NCBI GenBank assembly: GCA_003451675.1 | Contig: DMCY01000004.1 | Coordinates: 1-27,687 of the forward strand | DNA length: 27,687 nucleotides | Direction of reading: 5' to 3' | Source of the DNA: Candidatus Atribacteria bacterium | Lineage (GTDB): Bacteria; Atribacterota; JS1; SB-45; 34-128 | In this document: positions 24,085 to 27,687 of the stretch, in pieces | Layout: every line of letters starts with the position of its first letter | How positions within the stretch are numbered: position 1 is the first letter of the stretch | Notes under the pieces: generated by a model | Told to the model about the DNA's origin: nothing | Databases searched by the model: none | Seen by the model: only the letters and a program-made list of their open reading frames with translations | Program-made: the position numbers and the translations under genes

Positions 24085-25173
24085 ATGAAAAGAAATCCTC
24101 GATTAGATATTTATTTAGACAAACTAAAAAGTAATTCAGAAAATATTAAAGCCCTTTGTTTAAAACACGGAATTAAAGTAGTAGGAATAACTAAAGGATG
24201 TTGTGCTATTACAGAAGTAGGTCAAGCCATGATAGATGGGGGGATAGATATTTTAGGCGATTCTAGAATTGAGAATCTTAGAGGTTTGAAGAAAGCTGAA
24301 CTTAAAGCAGAGACGATGTTGATAAGGATTCCCATGTTAAGTGAAGTAGATAGAGTTTTAGATTGGGCAGATATAAGTTTAAACTCAGAGATTTCGGTAA
24401 TTAAATCATTATCACAGGAAGCTTTAAAGAGAAAAATTGTTCACAGAATAATTCTGATGATAGACTTAGGGGATTTAAGAGAAGGAATTATGCCAGATGT
24501 TGCTTTGCAAACTGTAGGCGAAATTAGAAGATTAACAGGAGTAAAATTAATAGGCATTGGTGCAAATTTTTGTTGTATCAGCGGAGTAATGCCTACCCGA
24601 AAAAACCTAACCAAACTGGTTGAATTAACAGAAGAAATTGAAGATAATTTTCATATAAATTTGGAAGTAATTTCAGGGGGCAATACCAGTGTTTTAAAAT
24701 TAGTTGAAGATGACATTATTCCTAATAGAATAAATCAGTTAAGGATAGGAGTAGGCATTCTGCTTGGCCAAGATGATGTAAGATTGCGCGATATAGCAGA
24801 CACTTATCAGGATACTTTTATTTTAACTGCAGAAGTTATAGAAGTACAAGAGAAGCCATCTTTACCCCGAGGGGAGATTGGTCGGGATGCTTTTGGGGAG
24901 ATACCTGTTTTTCGGGATTTAGGAGTAAGAAAAAGAGCCATTTTAGCAATAGGGAAACAGGACATTTATATCAATAGTTTAATTCCTCTAAAAGAGGAAA
25001 TAAAAATAGTAGGTGCAAGTAGTGACCATTTGATTATTGATATTACTGATTTTAAAGAAGAATTAAAAGTTGGTGCTGAAGTGAGGTTTAGATTGAATTA
25101 TCCCGCATTGCTTTCTGCCACCACTTCAAAATACGTAAAAAAATATTTCTATAAAAGGAAGGAGAAAAAATAA
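24085..25173 (+). CDS. orr: Ornithine/alanine racemase family PLP-dependent enzyme
   Basis: 362 residues, of the alanine-racemase N-terminal TIM-barrel type with PLP. It is closest by eye to ornithine racemase-like proteins: RLDIYLDKLKSNSENIKALC at the start, then the likely PLP lysine Lys37 in VVGITKGCC. Further family pieces are MIDGGIDILGDSRIENL, IILMIDLGDLREGI, ISGGNTSVL and LRIGVGILLG. The C-terminal beta domain runs from about residue 240. It would act in the cytosol, interconverting L- and D-amino acids. The adjacent ornithine carbamoyltransferase, overlapping by one base, supports ornithine as substrate, but another amino acid is possible. It starts at ATG 24085 after AAGGAAAG. Confidence 0.8.
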   Translation: MKRNPRLDIYLDKLKSNSENIKALCLKHGIKVVGITKGCCAITEVGQAMIDGGIDILGDSRIENLRGLKKAELKAETMLIRIPMLSEVDRVLDWADISLNSEISVIKSLSQEALKRKIVHRIILMIDLGDLREGIMPDVALQTVGEIRRLTGVKLIGIGANFCCISGVMPTRKNLTKLVELTEEIEDNFHINLEVISGGNTSVLKLVEDDIIPNRINQLRIGVGILLGQDDVRLRDIADTYQDTFILTAEVIEVQEKPSLPRGEIGRDAFGEIPVFRDLGVRKRAILAIGKQDIYINSLIPLKEEIKIVGASSDHLIIDITDFKEELKVGAEVRFRLNYPALLSATTSKYVKKYFYKRKEKK

Positions 25174-26105
25174 TGGCTTTAGATATGAAAGGAAAAAATT
25201 TAGTATCTATTAATGATTTGAGCAGGGAAGAGGTTAGTCAAATATTAGAAACTGCTGAGATTATAAAATTGAGACACTATTCTAATGAAGAACAACCTCT
25301 TTTAAAGGGAAAAGTTTTAGGAATGATTTTTCAAAAACCTTCTTTAAGGACCAGGGTATCTTTTGAAACAGGAATGATTCAATTAGGTGGGCAAGCAATT
25401 TATTTAGGTCCCGATGATATAAAATTAGGGCAAAGAGAAGCAACTAAAGACATTGCTCAAGTGCTATCTCGTTACGTAAGCGGAATTATGGCCCGAACTT
25501 TCAGTCATGAAATAATGTTAGAATTAGCCAAGTATTCATCAGTTCCAGTTATCAACGGATTATCTAACTTTCTACATCCCTGTCAAGCTTTAGGTGATTT
25601 ATTGACTGTTAAAGAAAAGAAGGGTAGATTGTCTAATCTTAAATTGGCCTATGTTGGTGATGGCAATAATGTAGCACATTCCTTGCTGTTTGGAGCGGTT
25701 AAGGTAGGGATGGACATTGTTTTAGCTACCCCTCCCGGTTACGAGCCAAAATCAGAGATTGTAGAGATAGCAAAAGAGGATGCCAAAAGAATAAACAGTA
25801 AAATAGAGATTATCCACGATCCAAAAGAAGCTGTAGATGGAGCTGATGTTATCTATACCGATGTCTGGACCAGCATGGGATTTGAAAAGGAGAGTGAAAT
25901 TAGAAAAGATGTGTTTAAGCCTTATCAAATAAATCAAGATTTAGTAAATAAAGCAAAATATGATGTAATAGTATTACATTGCCTGCCTGCTCATCGTGGA
26001 GAAGAGATAACTGATGAAGTTATAGATGGTCCCCATTCTGTAGTAATTGACCAGGCAGAAAATAGATTACATGCTCAAAAAGGCGTCTTAGCTTTACTCT
26101 TATAA
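25173..26105 (+). CDS. argF: Ornithine carbamoyltransferase
   Basis: 310 residues, the normal length. It makes citrulline from L-ornithine and carbamoyl phosphate. The carbamoyl-phosphate loop reads SLRTR (57-61) where most members have STRTR. MARTF, the HPCQ motif (135-138), DVWTSMG (230-236) and the catalytic HCLPAHRG (Cys270) are present. The last two identify ornithine rather than aspartate specificity. The ATG overlaps the racemase stop (TAATG), so the two are coupled, with AAGGAGG about 12 bases upstream. It could be biosynthetic or part of arginine degradation. No other arg genes are in view; a group II intron begins about 90 bases later. Confidence 0.93.
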   Translation: MALDMKGKNLVSINDLSREEVSQILETAEIIKLRHYSNEEQPLLKGKVLGMIFQKPSLRTRVSFETGMIQLGGQAIYLGPDDIKLGQREATKDIAQVLSRYVSGIMARTFSHEIMLELAKYSSVPVINGLSNFLHPCQALGDLLTVKEKKGRLSNLKLAYVGDGNNVAHSLLFGAVKVGMDIVLATPPGYEPKSEIVEIAKEDAKRINSKIEIIHDPKEAVDGADVIYTDVWTSMGFEKESEIRKDVFKPYQINQDLVNKAKYDVIVLHCLPAHRGEEITDEVIDGPHSVVIDQAENRLHAQKGVLALLL

Positions 26106-26778
26106 ATATAATTAGATTAGTCGTTTAAGGAGTATGGTAAACAACCGATACAAAGAGAGGATATCAAATAATCAGCTGGGAGTCGGATAGCCCTATAGTG
26201 TGTGCGCAGCAGCGTGCTTATCAGGTAGGTTAAAGTCCTACCGAATCCCGCAACTTGAGGGGTTTGTATCCAAGACCTGGGGGTAATGCCTCAGGGGTCG
26301 GTTAATATAACTGAAGGGCAGGGCGTTCACCGTGAGGTGAAGTCTGAAGGGCTTGCGGAGAAATACCAGGCCGTAACAGAAAATGTGAACCGGTCGGCCA
26401 AAGATGAGGAAAGGTCGAGCCTGCACTATGGAGGCGAAGGCGCTACTAGTCCACTCATCGCACCAAGGTGTGTGCGGGCGGTAAGGAAGGGCACAACATC
26501 CGGTAATATTACACTATAAGGTAACCCCGAAGTGTGTAATAGAAGCATTGCGAGAAGTCGGAGAGTCGAATAGTACTTTAATGGACGAACAGCAGAAACG
26601 TCCAGACTATCTATTTTAATATAGGTAGCATTAAATATCCCAAAAGGATGGTTAATGGGGAAGGCGGCTCGCTTTATGGAACTTTAAAGTTTGAAATAGA
26701 CTTCGTGAGTAGGTTACAAAAAAAGGAAAGTTCCTTGTGTGAAAGACCCGGAATTTGTATACGGAGGATACGAAAACT

Positions 26779-27487
26779 ATGCAGGCGGAAAGTACAGTTA
26801 AGAAGGTGTATTCTTTGGTTGACAAAGTATATCATCCAACAAATCTAAAACTGGCCTGGGAGAAAGTAAAATCAAACAGAGGAAGTGGAGGAATCGATAA
26901 AACTAGTATCAAGGATTTTACCAATGTAGCAGAAGAAGAATTACAGAGACTCCACCAGCAACTAAAAGAATCCACCTATGAACCTATGCCGGTAAGAAGG
27001 GTGTATATCCCAAAGAGAGGAAAATCAGACAAGAAGAGACCTTTAGGGATTCCTGCTATACGAGACAGGGTATGCCAGCAGGCACTAAAGAACAGGCTGG
27101 AACCCCTATTCGAGTTAGGATTCAATGATTGTAGTTTTGGGTATAGACCGGGACGCTCACCACATCAGGCCATGCGGAAGATCTATCGAGAACTGCTTAG
27201 AGGATACGAATGGATAGTAGATGCAGACTTGAAAGATTTCTTTGGAAGTGTGCAACATGAGAGGCTAATAGACATAATTGCAGAAAAGGTTAGTGATGGG
27301 AGAATACTGAAACTCATTCGAAAGATGTTAAAAGCAGGATATATGGAACAGGGAATAAGACACCTTACACAAGAAGGAACACCCCAGGGTTCAGTGATAA
27401 GCCCACTACTTAGCAACATATATTTAAACCAGTTTGACCATGAAATGGAATCAAGAGGGTATAAGCTAACTCGTTTTGCCGATGACT
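26779..27487 (+). CDS. ltrA: Group II intron reverse transcriptase/maturase, interrupted at FADD
   Basis: The N-terminal about 236 residues of a LtrA-type protein. ATG 26779 is chosen because GGAGGA (26763-26768) lies ten bases upstream. In order: the RT-0 region (SNRGSGGIDK), RT-1/2 (RVYIPKRGKSDKKRPLGIPA), RT-2a (CSFGYRPGRSPHQAM), RT-3 with the first catalytic Asp (VDADLKDFFGSV), RT-4 (GTPQGSVISPLLSNIYLNQF) and RT-5 (FADD). Just after FADD the similarity ends. The frame runs on through unrelated residues to a stop at 27576. Thumb and maturase domains are missing from this frame. The likely cause is a second intron at 27488. Confidence 0.88.
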
Positions 27488-27687
27488 GTGCGCCACGAAG
27501 TTGCGCAAGAGATGAGGGAAGACCCCCCGAAACCGACTTGCAGGAGAAGGGTTCAAACCACCTTAAGCTGCTGTAGTCAAAAGCGTAGGAAGTGAGCGTT
27601 AGGGAAAAGGGGAAGTAGGACTTCATCAGGGATTTGTTATGGAGAGGAATAAAAGAGAATCACTGATAAAGTGTGGAAAGCGGAGGG
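27488..27687 (+). mobile_element. Putative nested group II intron, 5' part
   Basis: Right after the codons for FADD (GCCGATGACT, ending 27487) the sequence changes to GTGCGCCACGAAGTTGCGCA. This has the group II 5' consensus GTGYG and an immediate stem-loop: tgcgc 27489-27493 pairs with gcgca 27503-27507. What follows is purine-rich, structured and non-coding in appearance, like domain I of a group II intron, and carries no RT similarity in any frame. This suggests a twintron, an intron inside the RT gene of another. The rest is beyond the window, so a truncation or other insertion cannot be excluded. Confidence 0.65.

Larger units (their letters stand above)
26198..27687 (+). mobile_element. 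Group II intron (outer), 3' end beyond window
   Basis: A structured, less AT-rich RNA region (about 26198-26778) precedes a group II intron reverse transcriptase gene. This is the usual domain I-IV plus ORF layout. A GTGTG 5'-end consensus occurs at 26198 and again at 26200. Small perfect stems are visible, such as 26224-26229 with 26237-26242, 26326-26331 with 26336-26341, and 26582-26587 with 26599-26604. Domains V and VI lie outside the window. The exact 5' boundary is uncertain. The composition contrasts with the AT-rich host, fitting recent transfer. The intron sits in the spacer after argF, with 26106-26197 as possible 5' exon. Confidence 0.82.

Noticed and set aside
26238..26848. Short open frames on both strands upstream of the intron reverse transcriptase
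   Set aside because: They lie in the structured intron RNA region, lack suitable ribosome binding sites and read as low-information sequence.
27183..27626. 147-codon open frame on the - strand opposite the intron RT gene
   Set aside because: It is antisense to the conserved RT motifs and has no recognisable domain.

Overview
The window is a bacterial chromosome segment that is clearly AT-rich in codon choice and spacers. It carries the S10-spc-alpha ribosomal protein supercluster followed by genes that sit next to it in Firmicutes-like genomes. All real genes lie on the + strand. Bacterial markers include SecY, a bacterial-type RpoA with its C-terminal domain, zinc-binding (C+) forms of S4, S14 and L36, and strong GGAGG ribosome binding sites. 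The gene order rplQ-ecfA1-ecfA2-ecfT-truA-rplM-rpsI matches Bacillus/Clostridium-like genomes. The spacers filled with degenerate short words suggest an uncultivated anaerobic lineage. Atribacterota or a Firmicutes relative are guesses only; no rRNA or other decisive taxonomic marker is present.

Layout: 1-30 is the last nine codons of EF-Tu (tuf). 431-6099 is the S10 operon (rpsJ, rplC, rplD, rplW, rplB, rpsS, rplV, rpsC, rplP, rpmC, rpsQ). 6280-12339 is the spc operon (rplN, rplX, rplE, rpsZ, rpsH, rplF, rplR, rpsE, rplO, secY), with rpmD (L30) missing. 12809-17802 is adk, map, infA, rpmJ, rpsM, rpsK, rpsD, rpoA, rplQ, closed by a strong terminator. 18236-20769 encodes the energising module of an ECF vitamin/metal transporter (EcfA1, EcfA2, EcfT). 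Then come truA, a terminator-like hairpin, a good sigma-70-type promoter, and rplM-rpsI with their own terminator. 24085-26105 is a coupled pair, an ornithine/alanine racemase-family enzyme and ornithine carbamoyltransferase. From about 26198 to the end is a group II intron whose reverse transcriptase gene appears to be interrupted exactly at its catalytic FADD motif by the 5' end of a second intron.

The oddest feature is the spacers. Many otherwise compact operon junctions are expanded to 150-770 bases. They are filled with a small lexicon of degenerate tandem 7- and 8-base words: gttagctg/gttacctg; cgatata/cgagata/gcgatac; agcgtat/agcgttt; gtgaata/gtcgtta; and longer words. The words recur on both strands and are often arranged as imperfect inverted repeats mirrored about the middle of the spacer. 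Longer dispersed units and a few compact GC-rich palindromes are mixed in. Because the spacers lie inside probable polycistronic transcripts, they would be transcribed as long structured RNA. I do not recognise this repeat system, and it is the best candidate for something undescribed here.

Most genes serve translation, initiation (IF-1), protein export (SecY), N-terminal methionine removal (Map), nucleotide balance (Adk), transcription (RpoA) and tRNA modification (TruA). These are growth-linked functions usually co-expressed. The ECF transporter and the ornithine gene pair are metabolic additions. The intron is a mobile element inserted just after them.
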